40,799 bases of DNA from JBEKDJ01 sp050014415 (GCA_050014415.1 JBEKDJ010000022.1:1-40799); one strand, 5' to 3'; counted from the stretch's first letter, positions 1-7,873 are shown. A program made the numbers and translations. The notes: generated by a model from the sequence alone, not told the origin.

Positions 1-75
1 TTAATGTCTGTTTTTTCGGTCATCCCGAGCTTAATAATGAGACCATATTTATCTGGATATAATTCTTCAGGTCCT

Positions 76-129
76 GGATTCCGGCTTTCGCCCTGTACAC
101 CATGCGGTGCAGGGCTTCCGCCAGAATGG
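76..129. repeat. 54-bp imperfect foldback repeat
   Basis: The two halves are near reverse complements around a central CATG at 101-104. For example GCCCTG at 90-95 pairs with CAGGGC at 110-115, and ATT at 78-80 pairs with AAT at 125-127. It lies in the gene-free stretch 1-345, where I see no coding sequence. It is probably a dispersed extragenic palindrome; function unknown. Confidence 0.6.
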
Positions 130-157
130 TAGACAAAATCCTTTTCTACATTCGTCA

Positions 158-175
158 CTCCGGCGAAGGCCGGAG
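158..175. repeat. REP-like palindrome
   Basis: CTCCGGC at 158-164 and GCCGGAG at 169-175 form a perfect 7-bp stem around a GAAG loop. This resembles the very common extragenic CCGGC-GAAG-GCCGG palindrome of many proteobacterial genomes. There is no T-tract, so it is not an obvious terminator. The rest of 176-345 holds only the ribosome binding site of the next gene. Confidence 0.6.
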
Positions 176-345
176 TCCAGTAATGGGTTATCCATTGAGC
201 ATTTTAGTGTCTATTTAATTATGGCCTCATTTGAATTTCGGGATCTTAGTTTTGGTTTTAAGAATTTCGTTTTAAATTTGACATTGCATTAGTTTTGATT
301 TGAACTTTGAGCTTTGAAATTTGGCATTTTTTTTGGAGATATGCT

Positions 346-1269
346 GTGACCATTGGGAGATTTGGACTCAGAAGAAGAGACTATGACTTTCCACCCTTCA
401 GACCGCCCAGTGAGGCAAACAGCCTTCTCTTGAGGGTGACGAGAGGATGTCCCTGGAACCGCTGCACCTTCTGCTCCATGTACAAAACCATGAAGTTTGA
501 GATCAGGGATCTCGAAGAGATCGAATCGGATATCGAATTGGCGAAGGAGCTCCATGGGGATAGAATCCGTACCGTTTTCATAGGAGATTCCAATAGCCTT
601 GTAGTGAAAACCAAGGTATTGGTTAGAATTTTAAGCAATTTATTCTCCTCCTTTCCGAATATTGAGCGGATAACCAGTTATTCACGGGCCAAGACCCTGG
701 CTAAGAAGCCTTCAGAGGATTTGGTTGAAATCTGTCAAGCGGGTTTGAATAGACTCCATGTGGGTCTCGAAACCGGTGATCGAGAGCTTCTCAGAGAGAT
801 TGAAAAAGGGGCCACCCCAGAAGAGATGATCGAAGCGGGGAGAAAAGCAAAGCAGGCCGGATTTGAATACTCCCTGTATGTCTTGCTGGGGATTGGGGGC
901 GAGGAGAGATGGGAGAAACACGCCAAGGGGACGGCAGGGGTGTTGAATCAAATCGACCCCCATTTTATCCGTGTCCGGACGTTCATCCCCCAGCCCGGGT
1001 CTCAACTATATGAAGCTATGGGAGTGGGCCGCTTTCAATCAGCAAGTCTAGAAACGATTTTGAAGGAGACAAAACTCCTTTTGGAGGAGCTTGGCGTGAC
1101 CTCTCAATTCGTGAGTGACCATGTTTCCAACCTCCTTCCTCTGCATGGAAAACTTCCTGAGGAAAAAGAGAGGATGATTCAGATGGTCGATGATGCCTTA
1201 AGAAGTCTGGAGGAAAATGGTCTCATGAGAGAAGAGATGGAGACGCGAAGGCACTTAAAGAGCCTGTGA
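346..1269 (+). CDS. Radical SAM protein of unknown substrate
   Basis: This 307-residue protein is a radical S-adenosylmethionine enzyme. Cysteines 35, 40 and 43 (GCPWNRCTFC) would bind the 4Fe-4S cluster. The spacing is CX4CX2C rather than the canonical CX3CX2C, but the motif and its context match a known uncharacterised subgroup (COG1032/Elp3-type barrel). A glycine-rich GIGGEE segment near residue 185 fits the SAM-binding region. I chose GTG at 346 because GGAGA at 335-339 lies six bases before it; an in-frame TTG at 307 has no such site. It stands alone on the plus strand and its neighbours do not reveal a substrate. Family assignment is secure; reaction unknown. Confidence 0.88.
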   Translation: MTIGRFGLRRRDYDFPPFRPPSEANSLLLRVTRGCPWNRCTFCSMYKTMKFEIRDLEEIESDIELAKELHGDRIRTVFIGDSNSLVVKTKVLVRILSNLFSSFPNIERITSYSRAKTLAKKPSEDLVEICQAGLNRLHVGLETGDRELLREIEKGATPEEMIEAGRKAKQAGFEYSLYVLLGIGGEERWEKHAKGTAGVLNQIDPHFIRVRTFIPQPGSQLYEAMGVGRFQSASLETILKETKLLLEELGVTSQFVSDHVSNLLPLHGKLPEEKERMIQMVDDALRSLEENGLMREEMETRRHLKSL

Positions 1270-1337
1270 CAAGAATAAACCGAATGAAGACGAATGAGCC
1301 GAATATTCGTCAAATTTGTTGTCATTCGAGCTATTCG

Positions 1338-1556
1338 TTATTTACTGCAGGTGGAGCAACTGGTGGCGGCACAACCGCCACAGGAGGAATCGGCGGTACT
1401 TTTGAATTTTCCGCTGCTGGAAAAGGCAAAAGCAGACATCATTCGATGGACTTTCTTGCTTTTACACTCAGGGCAGGCGACCTTCTCGGAAGCATGAAAT
1501 ACTAATTTCTCGAATTCTTTTTCACATTGCTTGCAGTGAAATTCGTAAATAGGCAT
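1338..1556 (-). CDS. FmdB-family zinc ribbon protein
   Basis: A 72-residue protein that starts MPIYEFHCKQC, the hallmark opening of the FmdB regulatory-protein family. Two CxxC pairs (C8/C11 and C28/C31) form the predicted zinc ribbon. The tail is rich in Ser, Gly and Cys and ends in CGGC and CSTC pairs, as is common in the family. A good ribosome site (AAAGGAG) precedes the ATG. It converges on the radical SAM gene with about 70 bp between them. FmdB was named from a methylotroph amidase locus, but most members, including this one, have no proven role. Confidence 0.88.
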   Translation of the reverse strand: MPIYEFHCKQCEKEFEKLVFHASEKVACPECKSKKVHRMMSAFAFSSSGKFKSTADSSCGGCAATSCSTCSK

Positions 1557-1701
1557 CTCGAGGGCTCCTTTTGAATTTATCGTAACATTTCCTTATTCGA
1601 TGAGCAAGAGAGCCTTGCTTTTCTAGCAGCCTCAATACTGCAATGATATCCAATATACCGAATCCTTCTCTATAACAAACACAGCATTCCCCTCATTGGA
1701 A

Positions 1702-1790
1702 CACAGTCTCCTGCCGGGAGAGGGCGTGGGTGAGGGGAAGACATGCTATGTCCACCCCCATCTTGATCCTCTCCCCATAGAGGGGGAGGG
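1702..1790. repeat. Dispersed pyrimidine/purine-rich hairpin repeat
   Basis: This lies in the gene-free stretch 1557-1918. It begins with a GCCGGGAGAGGG-type purine block and ends with CCTCTCCCC (1768-1776) facing a GGGGGAGG block (1782-1789), an imperfect hairpin. It matches a widespread class of extragenic repeats that follow genes in proteobacterial genomes. A related hairpin occurs after hcp at 22444-22470. The remainder of 1557-1850 shows nothing I recognise. Confidence 0.5.
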
Positions 1791-1856
1791 CAGTCATTGG
1801 CAGATTTTCATCAGTCGAGTGTGGTGTACCCGTTGTCACCTATTACCTGAAAAATA

Positions 1857-1888
1857 TTGACGCCAGAATAAAAAAAAAGGTATATAAT
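1857..1888 (+). promoter_or_regulatory. Putative sigma-70 promoter for the gap-pgk-tpiA-secG run
   Basis: TTGACG at 1857-1862 serves as the -35. An AT-rich TATATAAT block at 1881-1888 serves as the -10; the spacer is 18 bp to TATATA or 20 bp to TATAAT. An ideal AAAGGAGG ribosome site follows at 1903-1910, eight bases before the gap ATG. Assigned by pattern only. Confidence 0.55.
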
Positions 1889-1918
1889 ATTCTTATTTTT
1901 TGAAAGGAGGGATTTTCT

Positions 1919-2923
1919 ATGGCGGTGAAAGTGGGGATTAACGGATTTGGAAGAATAGGTCGAAATGTCCTGCGAGCAGGCCTGAATAAAAAGGATCTGG
2001 AATTTGTGGCAGTCAATGATCTGACCGATGCACAGACATTGGCCCATCTCTTGAAATACGATTCCGTCCACGGAAAACTTGGGGCACGGATAGAAGCAAA
2101 GAAAGATGCTATCCTGGTCGAGGGAAAAGAGATTAAAGTGTTCGCTCTCAAGGACCCGGGTCAGCTCCCCTGGAAAGATTTGGGAGTGGATCTAGTCCTC
2201 GAAAGCACGGGAAGGTTTACAGATCGAGCGGGCGGATCAAAGCATCTTGAGGCGGGTGCAAAAAAAGTGGTGGTTTCTGCACCGGCAAAAGACCCGGATA
2301 TTTCGTTGGTTTTGGGAGTCAATGAGAAGGATTATGATCCTGCCAGGCATCATATCCTCTCCATGGGATCGTGCACTACAAACTGCCTCGCTCCCATTGC
2401 CAAGATATTGGTCGACGAGTTCGGGGTGGAGTACGGTCTGATGACGACCATTCATTCCTACACCAATGATCAAGTGATTCTCGATTTTCCACATCGAGAT
2501 CTTCGTCGTGCAAGGGCGGCTGCGATGTCCATGATCCCAACAACCACAGGTGCTGCCACGGCCCTTTCTCTCGTTATTCCAGCCTTGAAAGGAAAGATGG
2601 ACGGGATGGCGATCCGGGTTCCAACCCCCAATGTCTCTGTGGTCGATCTGGTGGTGCAGTTGAAAAAAGAAACGACAGCAGAAGAAGTGAACCGTGTTTT
2701 GAGATCCTATGCCGAGGGCAAATTGAAGGGGATCCTGGGTTTTTGTGAAGAGCCCCTCGTCTCGATTGACTTCAATGGAAATCCCCATTCTTCTATTGTG
2801 GATGGTCCATCCACGAAAGTGATCGGTGGAAAAATGGTGAAGATTATTTCCTGGTACGACAACGAATGGGGTTTCTCCAACAGAATGGCGGAACTGTTTT
2901 TGTATCTTTTCGGAAAGAAGTGA
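1919..2923 (+). CDS. gap: Glyceraldehyde-3-phosphate dehydrogenase, type I
   Basis: This 334-residue enzyme oxidises glyceraldehyde-3-phosphate with phosphate and NAD(P)+ to 1,3-bisphosphoglycerate in the cytoplasm. The N-terminal Rossmann motif GINGFGRIGRN is at residues 6-16. The catalytic cysteine is C152 in SCTTNC, and the base is H179 in TTIHSYTNDQ. Length and the conserved WYDNEWGFSNR near the C-terminus are standard for the family. It is the first gene of a glycolytic run with pgk and tpiA and has both a promoter-like sequence and a strong ribosome site. NAD versus NADP preference cannot be settled by reading alone, though D34 after the second strand favours NAD. Confidence 0.97.
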   Translation: MAVKVGINGFGRIGRNVLRAGLNKKDLEFVAVNDLTDAQTLAHLLKYDSVHGKLGARIEAKKDAILVEGKEIKVFALKDPGQLPWKDLGVDLVLESTGRFTDRAGGSKHLEAGAKKVVVSAPAKDPDISLVLGVNEKDYDPARHHILSMGSCTTNCLAPIAKILVDEFGVEYGLMTTIHSYTNDQVILDFPHRDLRRARAAAMSMIPTTTGAATALSLVIPALKGKMDGMAIRVPTPNVSVVDLVVQLKKETTAEEVNRVLRSYAEGKLKGILGFCEEPLVSIDFNGNPHSSIVDGPSTKVIGGKMVKIISWYDNEWGFSNRMAELFLYLFGKK

Positions 2924-2936
2924 CAGAGCCTACGGT

Positions 2937-3012
2937 CATTCTGAGGAGCAGAACGACGAAGAAGCGCGGATTTATAATTCTGATGCTTCACTTCCGTTCG
3001 TCGCTCAGAATG
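2937..3012. repeat. 76-bp inverted repeat between gap and pgk
   Basis: CATTCTGAG at 2937-2945 and CTCAGAATG at 3004-3012 are perfect inverted termini of a foldback segment that fills almost the whole gap-pgk spacer. The inner sequence also partly pairs. It ends 12 bp before the pgk ribosome site. There is no T-tract, so read-through into pgk is likely. Confidence 0.6.
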
Positions 3013-3032
3013 GCACCACATCCAGAGGAGTC

Positions 3033-4223
3033 ATGTTTCTTCGAACTGTAAACCAACTTGAGTTGAAGGGGAAAAGCGTTTTTATTCGAGTTGATTTCAA
3101 TGTCCCTTTGAACGAGAAAAATGAGATTACCGATGATACCCGGATCGTTCTCTGCCTTCCCACCATCCGATTTGTAGCCGAATCTGGAGGAAAAGCGATT
3201 CTTGCATCCCACCTTGGAAGGCCCAAGGGAAAGAGGGATCCCAAATTTGGTTTGGCCCCGGTTGCTGAAAGGTTATCCCGACTATTTGGAAAAAAAGTGG
3301 CTTTAGCCCCGGATTGTATTGGTGAAGAGGTTCAAAAACAGATTGGAGGGATGAAAGAAGGAGATATCCTTCTCCTGGAAAATCTCAGGTTTCACCCTGA
3401 GGAGGAGAAGAACGAAGAAGGTTTTTCAAGGGCCCTGGCTTCTCTTTGTGACGTATATGTAGACGATGCTTTTGGTGCCGCCCACCGGGCTCATGCCTCA
3501 ACCGAGGGGATGACACGATATGTCAAGACCGTGGCTGCAGGTTTTCTGATGATGAAAGAGATCGAAAGTCTGGAGAAGGCCCTGATGAACCCGCAGAAGC
3601 CTTATGTAGCGATACTGGGTGGAGCAAAGGTTTCTGAAAAGATCGGAGTGATTCAAAATCTTCTGGATAAAGTGACAACTCTCCTGATCGGGGGAGGGAT
3701 GGCCTATACCTTTCTTAAAGCTGAGGGATTCCAGGTAGGAAAATCCCTTGTCGAAGACGAGCAGACTGGATTGTCATTCAGCCTTCTTCAGAAAGCGAAA
3801 GGGAGGATCAAGTTTCTTCTCCCTTCGGATCACGTTGCTGCCGAGCGAATGGATATCCAGGCAAAGAGAGAAATCGTGAAGAACGATAAAATTCCTTCGG
3901 GCTGGGTCTGCTTGGATATCGGTCCGGAAACAGTAAAGACGTTTTCTGAGGAGATCAGATCTGCTAAGACAATCGTCTGGAATGGGCCTATGGGCGTCTT
4001 TGAAATGGAACCATTCAGTCTGGGTACTTTTGCCATTGCTAAGGCTGTCGCCAACTCCTCTGCCTTCAGCATTGTGGGTGGAGGGGACTCTGTGGCAGCG
4101 GTGAATAAAGCAGGAGTAGCCGAAAAGATCAGCCACATCTCAACAGGAGGTGGGGCGTCTCTTGAATTTCTCGAGGGGAAGAAGTTGCCAGGCATTGAAG
4201 CACTGAGGAGGGGAACACTTTAG
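3033..4223 (+). CDS. pgk: Phosphoglycerate kinase
   Basis: This 396-residue enzyme transfers phosphate from 1,3-bisphosphoglycerate to ADP. The substrate-binding N-domain shows VFIRVDFNVPL near residues 16-26 and ASHLGRPKG near 59-67. The nucleotide C-domain shows ILGGAKVSEK, GGGMAYTFL and the glycine-rich GGGDSVAA and STGGGASLE segments near the end. Length is normal. The ATG at 3033 follows AGAGGAG closely. The stop codon (4221-4223) lies inside the left terminus of the foldback element described next. Confidence 0.97.
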   Translation: MFLRTVNQLELKGKSVFIRVDFNVPLNEKNEITDDTRIVLCLPTIRFVAESGGKAILASHLGRPKGKRDPKFGLAPVAERLSRLFGKKVALAPDCIGEEVQKQIGGMKEGDILLLENLRFHPEEEKNEEGFSRALASLCDVYVDDAFGAAHRAHASTEGMTRYVKTVAAGFLMMKEIESLEKALMNPQKPYVAILGGAKVSEKIGVIQNLLDKVTTLLIGGGMAYTFLKAEGFQVGKSLVEDEQTGLSFSLLQKAKGRIKFLLPSDHVAAERMDIQAKREIVKNDKIPSGWVCLDIGPETVKTFSEEIRSAKTIVWNGPMGVFEMEPFSLGTFAIAKAVANSSAFSIVGGGDSVAAVNKAGVAEKISHISTGGGASLEFLEGKKLPGIEALRRGTL

Positions 4224-4440
4224 CGCTTTGAAATGGAATAAGATAGGCCCCCGGTCAGAGATGCTTCCAAAGTTTTAGAATGCGGTCTTTTATATATTGC
4301 GGCATTGAAATGAAGTGAGTGAACAAGACGCTCCAATACTATTGGAGCCATCTGAATGATCCAGTTGAAGGTTTCCGCTCTAAAACTTTTCCACCATCCC
4401 TGTCCGGTGTTCTTTGGGAGTGATGTTAGAAAGCGCTAAA
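4219..4440. repeat. 222-bp foldback element, copy A
   Basis: Perfect 11-bp inverted termini, TTTAGCGCTTT (4219-4229) and AAAGCGCTAAA (4430-4440), bound a nearly continuous imperfect palindrome. The inner arms are AAAGTTTTAGA...GCGG (from 4270) and CCGCTCTAAAACTTT (4376 on). A separate perfect hairpin, CTCCAATA/TATTGGAG, is at 4331-4347. The core matches the reverse complement of 22524-22765: TTTAGAATGCGGTC at 4274-4287, TTGGAGCC at 4342-4349 and GGTTTCCGCTCTAAA at 4370-4384. This has the shape of a MITE-like or structured repeat family. It fills the pgk-tpiA spacer and overlaps the pgk stop codon. Confidence 0.72.
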
Positions 4441-4459
4441 TGTTACTGAGGAATGAATA

Positions 4460-5221
4460 ATGAGAAGATTGCCATTTATTGCAGGAAATTGGAAAATGAA
4501 TAAAACGGTCGGAGAAGCCCTCGATCTCGTCAAGGAATTGAAAGCCTTTCTTTTAAGAGTCAAAGAAGTGGAAGTGGCTATTGCTCCTCCTTTTACTGCG
4601 CTCTATGCTGTTCATAAGGAACTTGAAGGTTCTTCCATTCGTCTTGCTGCTCAGAATCTTTACTGGGAGGAAAAGGGCGCTTTCACCGGCGAAGTCTCTC
4701 CATCCATGCTCAAGGAAGTGGGCTGTCACTATGTAATCATCGGCCACTCGGAAAGGCGACAGTTTTTCGGGGAGACGGATGAGACGGTGAATCGAAGGAT
4801 AAAAGCAGCACTGGGCTTAGGGTTGAAGGTGATCTTCTGTACGGGGGAGACCTTGAAGGAGAGGGAAGAGGGGAAGACCTTTTCAGTCGTTGATAGGCAG
4901 GTCGAAGGTGGGTTAAGAGGTTTGGGGGAGAATGAGGTCAAGGATATCGTCATCGCTTATGAACCTATTTGGGCTATTGGAACCGGCAAGACAGCGACTC
5001 CTGAACAGGCTGAGGAGGTGCATCGATTCATCCGAGAGAGATTAGAAAGGGCCTATTCACGAGAAATTGCACAAGGTATTCGGATCCAGTACGGCGGGAG
5101 TGTGACCCCGGAGAACATCAAAGCTCTGATGGACCAGAAGAATATTGATGGGGCACTGGTGGGAGGGGCAAGCCTGAAAGCAGAAACTTTCTCCAAGATT
5201 GTCAGATTCAAGGAAATGTGA
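4460..5221 (+). CDS. tpiA: Triosephosphate isomerase
   Basis: This 253-residue TIM-barrel enzyme interconverts dihydroxyacetone phosphate and glyceraldehyde-3-phosphate. Active-site residues are visible: N10 and K12 in GNWKMNK, H96 in IIGHSERR, and E168 in AYEPIWAIGTGK. The phosphate-binding YGGSV and GALVGGASL segments are near the C-terminus. Length is normal. TGAGGA lies seven bases before the ATG. It follows pgk across the foldback element and precedes secG, so the whole run probably shares transcription from upstream of gap. Confidence 0.97.
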   Translation: MRRLPFIAGNWKMNKTVGEALDLVKELKAFLLRVKEVEVAIAPPFTALYAVHKELEGSSIRLAAQNLYWEEKGAFTGEVSPSMLKEVGCHYVIIGHSERRQFFGETDETVNRRIKAALGLGLKVIFCTGETLKEREEGKTFSVVDRQVEGGLRGLGENEVKDIVIAYEPIWAIGTGKTATPEQAEEVHRFIRERLERAYSREIAQGIRIQYGGSVTPENIKALMDQKNIDGALVGGASLKAETFSKIVRFKEM

Positions 5222-5242
5222 TATATCTATTTATCGATTTCA

Positions 5243-5365
5243 GATTTAAGATTTCAGATTTGAAATTCAATCTGCGATATGTAATCTTGAAACTTACATC
5301 AAATAAAGTAGTTTTAGATTTTTTTTTAGTTTCAATCTACAATCTAAAATTTGAAATCTTAAATC
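5243..5365. repeat. AT-rich inverted repeat between tpiA and secG
   Basis: GATTTAAGATTTC (5243-5255) and GAAATCTTAAATC (5353-5365) are perfect 13-bp inverted copies. The interior is made of AT-rich variants of the same words. It fills the tpiA-secG spacer and ends just before the secG ribosome site at 5371-5377. No gene is visible inside. Confidence 0.65.
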
Positions 5366-5386
5366 AGATAAGAGAGGATTGAATCT

Positions 5387-5716
5387 ATGACCATTGTTAT
5401 TATATTCCATGTTTTTGTCTGTTTTGCTCTCATTTTGATCGTTCTCCTTCAGGCAGGAAAGGGAGCAGAGATGGGGGCAGCTTTTGGAGGATCGAGTCAA
5501 ACGCTCTTCGGAAGTTCAGGGGCGATGGGATTTCTAACGAAGTTGACGACCGTCGCCGCAGTGATCTTCATGATCACTTCCCTTGTTCTGGCTTTTAGCT
5601 CAACAAGGCGAGCGTCGAAGAGTGTGTTAGGGGAAAGGCCAGTGCAGTCGGTTCCTTCGGCACCTTCCCAAGTCCCGGCTCAGCCTCAAATTCCTCTACC
5701 CGAGCCGAAGAAATAG
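5387..5716 (+). CDS. secG: Preprotein translocase subunit SecG
   Basis: A 109-residue inner-membrane protein that assists SecYE in protein export. There are two predicted membrane helices, roughly residues 3-21 and 50-71. They are joined by the conserved cytoplasmic loop with LLQAGKGAEMGAAFGG and the phenylalanine-glycine pair of LFGSSG. The C-terminal tail is rich in Pro, Ser and Gln and carries no known domain. AGAGAGG precedes the ATG by nine bases. The gap-pgk-tpiA-secG order is a classic bacterial arrangement, and secG followed by tRNA-Leu(GAG) also occurs in Escherichia coli. Confidence 0.95.
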   Translation: MTIVIIFHVFVCFALILIVLLQAGKGAEMGAAFGGSSQTLFGSSGAMGFLTKLTTVAAVIFMITSLVLAFSSTRRASKSVLGERPVQSVPSAPSQVPAQPQIPLPEPKK

Positions 5717-5829
5717 GCTAAAGGTTGGGATTGAGGTTGAGGTTAAGAAGTAGAGGGTTGTTAACAGGTGCTGATGGGTTAATTGTTTTTTCCTGGACCT
5801 AGACCTAAATTTTGATCCAACTATTCAAT

Positions 5830-5915
5830 GCCGAAGTGGTGGAATTGGTAGACACGCCATCTTGAGGGGGTGGTGGGCGATCCCCGTGGGGGTTCAAATC
5901 CCCCCTTCGGCACCA
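5830..5915 (+). tRNA. tRNA-Leu, anticodon GAG
   Basis: An 86-nt class II tRNA. The acceptor stem pairs GCCGAAG (5830-5836) with CTTCGGC, followed by A73 and an encoded CCA. The anticodon stem CCATC/GGTGG encloses the loop TTGAGGG, giving anticodon GAG, which reads CUC and CUU leucine codons. A long variable arm and the T arm GGGGG-TTCAAAT-CCCCC are clear. It lies 113 bp after secG. Confidence 0.96.
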
Positions 5916-5925
5916 CAGAATAAAA

Positions 5926-5958
5926 AAGAGGAGAGGTGAGAGTACCCCTCCTCTTGTT
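5926..5958 (+). terminator. Putative terminator after tRNA-Leu
   Basis: AAGAGGAG (5926-5933) pairs with CTCCTCTT (5948-5955), an 8-bp stem starting 11 bp after the tRNA. It is followed by GTTATATT, a poor U-tract. It could stop transcription of the secG-tRNA unit; the weak tail lowers confidence. The 6-A run on the left would give a T-run on the minus strand as well. Confidence 0.5.
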
Positions 5959-6095
5959 ATATTCACTTGACGCATTCTCCCCATCCCTTGAGGAATGAAG
6001 GGCATCCCGAAATTTCCCTCTCCCCATCATCCGCTCCCGCCAGGGAATGGGAAGGCTCTTAAGGTATTTCTCAAATGAGAGGAGTAATTCTCTGA

Positions 6096-7073
6096 ATGGA
6101 TGAAAATGCGCTCGAGGTCTCAACGGCCCTCCAAGCCATCACAATCGCATCGGCACTTTGTGAGGAGGTTAGGAGGAAACTTGCTGGCGGGGAATCCATC
6201 CTGAAGAGCGATAGAAGCCCGGTGACCGTTGCGGACTATGGATCTCAGGCCGTTATATGTAAATTGATCAGAGAGAGATTTCCACATGACAACATAGTGG
6301 CCGAAGAGGATTCCACGGAGCTAAAGAAGCCAGGTCATTCAAGAATCCTGGAGCAGGTCACAGACCACGTTAATGACTTTGTTCGAGGGGCGTCAGAGGA
6401 GATCAACTCGTGGATTGATTTCAGTTCCCATTCCATCACAGATCGTTTTTGGGCCCTTGACCCGATCGATGGGACGAAAGGGTTCATCAGGGGAGATCAA
6501 TACGCCATTGCTCTGGCCCTCATTGAAAAGGGTGCTGTAACGCTGGGTTTAATGGCCTGTCCAAACCTCTATGTTGACAGAGACCAGCCCAGCGGAAAGA
6601 GGGGGTGTCTTTTTCTTGCCATAAGGGGAAAAGGCTCGTTGCAAATGGAAATGGACGGCGGAGGCAGGAAGGCCTTGTCGGTTTCGAGAACTGAGAATCC
6701 TTCAGAAGCCTCTTTGACCGAAAGCGTCGAATCTGACCATACTGACCATCTCTTGCATCAACGTCTTGCCCAGAAATTGAATATGACAAAGCCGTCTCTC
6801 CGGATGGACAGCCAAGCGAAATACGGGATCGTGGCAAGGGGTGAAGCCACCCTCTATCTAAGGGCCCCCTCGTCTTCTGAGCCTGATTATCGAGAGAATA
6901 TCTGGGATCATGCAGCAGGATCCATCATTGCTGAAGAGGCTGGCGGGAGGGTAACCGACGTATTGGGACAGCCGTTAGATTTTACCTGTGGGATAAAAAT
7001 GAGAAGGAATCATGGTATTGTGGTGACAAATGGAATCCTACACGATGTCGTTCTCAAAGCCCTAAGAATATGA
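6096..7073 (+). CDS. Inositol-phosphatase-family 3'(2'),5'-bisphosphate nucleotidase-like protein
   Basis: A 325-residue lithium-sensitive-type phosphatase of the IMPase/HAL2/CysQ superfamily. The metal-binding motif is LDPIDGTKGF (D122, D125), with E70-E71-D72 (VAEED) upstream and WDHAAG (D271) near the C-terminus. Residues SPVTVADYGSQ near 41-51 match the HAL2 subgroup, whose members remove the 3'-phosphate from 3'-phosphoadenosine 5'-phosphate left by sulfate assimilation. Length (325 rather than about 250) and the long insert between residues 72 and 120 resemble eukaryotic HAL2/SAL1 more than E. coli CysQ. GAGAGGAG at 6077-6084 precedes the ATG. Substrate is inferred; inositol monophosphatase activity is the alternative. 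Confidence 0.85.
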   Translation: MDENALEVSTALQAITIASALCEEVRRKLAGGESILKSDRSPVTVADYGSQAVICKLIRERFPHDNIVAEEDSTELKKPGHSRILEQVTDHVNDFVRGASEEINSWIDFSSHSITDRFWALDPIDGTKGFIRGDQYAIALALIEKGAVTLGLMACPNLYVDRDQPSGKRGCLFLAIRGKGSLQMEMDGGGRKALSVSRTENPSEASLTESVESDHTDHLLHQRLAQKLNMTKPSLRMDSQAKYGIVARGEATLYLRAPSSSEPDYRENIWDHAAGSIIAEEAGGRVTDVLGQPLDFTCGIKMRRNHGIVVTNGILHDVVLKALRI

Positions 7074-7092
7074 TGAAACAACAGGCAATTCA

Positions 7093-7244
7093 AAATGTCA
7101 ATCGCGCCCAAGCCGGGATCAAAAGTCAAATCAATGCCAAATGTCTAAGTTTCACAACTTATCTCCCTCTTTGATATGTCCCATGGAGCACTTCGAGGGT
7201 AATTTAGATTTCATTTGAAATGTGAGCTTTGGCATTTGACATTT
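7093..7244. repeat. Imperfect inverted repeat between genes
   Basis: AAATGTCAA (7093-7101) faces TTGACATTT (7236-7244), and AATGCCAAA (7133-7141) faces TTTGGCATT (7228-7236). The two pairs share the right arm, so alternative foldings are possible. It fills the 194-bp spacer before the P-loop kinase gene. No coding capacity seen. Confidence 0.5.
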
Positions 7245-7267
7245 CAGAGCCTGAGAAAGGATTTTCG

Positions 7268-7873
7268 ATGAAAAAGGATTTCTTGGAAGTGATCGAATCC
7301 GAAGTCCCAAAGGATTGCGTAATGATCTCTGTGGGACTCCCGGGGAGTTGGAAGAGCCCGGTGACCGAAGAGATTTCAAAGACGAAGGGTCTTCAGATTC
7401 TCAGGTCCGATGTGATTCGTCTTGAAGTTTTGAAGGACCAAGATATCTTCGACAATAAGGTGGCCTCTGATCCCAATAACAGAAAGCGAGTCTATGAAGA
7501 GATGTTTCGACGGGCAAGGAGCGCTTTGGAGACAGACCCCAGGGGGCTCATCTTGGATGCCACTTTCTTCACCCAGGAGTTAAGATCTCGGGCCGCGGAA
7601 TTGGCAGCGGAGGCCAAGCGGACCTATGTCATCGCTGAATGTGTCTGTTCAGAAGAGAGATCGATTCAACGGATTTTAAAGAGAACGAGGGAGAACTACG
7701 AGTCGAATGCCCTGACGAAAGAAGCCTATCTCAATAACAAAGCCCTGTTCCAGCCCGTTGACGTCAGGAGTATAAAGAAGGAGTTTACGAGTCTTTCCAT
7801 CATCCACCTCACCATTGACACCGAATATGACACCCTTCCTGATTGGAAGATCAAGAAGATTGTGAAGAGATGA
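7268..7873 (+). CDS. P-loop kinase-like protein (AAA_33/COG0645 type) with altered Walker A
   Basis: A 201-residue protein of the zeta-toxin/AAA_33-like nucleoside kinase fold. The Walker A position reads GLPGSWKSPV (residues 23-32), where relatives have GxPGSGKST: the second glycine is W28 and the residue after S30 is P31. LRSDVIR (D48) matches the conserved aspartate after strand 2, and the Arg-rich lid (RILKRTREN) is present. I start at ATG 7268 because GAAAGGA lies just before it; an upstream in-frame start at 7229 lacks a ribosome site. Its TGA overlaps the ATG of the next gene (ATGA, 7870-7873). COG0645 domains often occur fused to the COG2187 kinase encoded next. Whether it still binds ATP is doubtful. 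Confidence 0.75.
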   Translation: MKKDFLEVIESEVPKDCVMISVGLPGSWKSPVTEEISKTKGLQILRSDVIRLEVLKDQDIFDNKVASDPNNRKRVYEEMFRRARSALETDPRGLILDATFFTQELRSRAAELAAEAKRTYVIAECVCSEERSIQRILKRTRENYESNALTKEAYLNNKALFQPVDVRSIKKEFTSLSIIHLTIDTEYDTLPDWKIKKIVKR

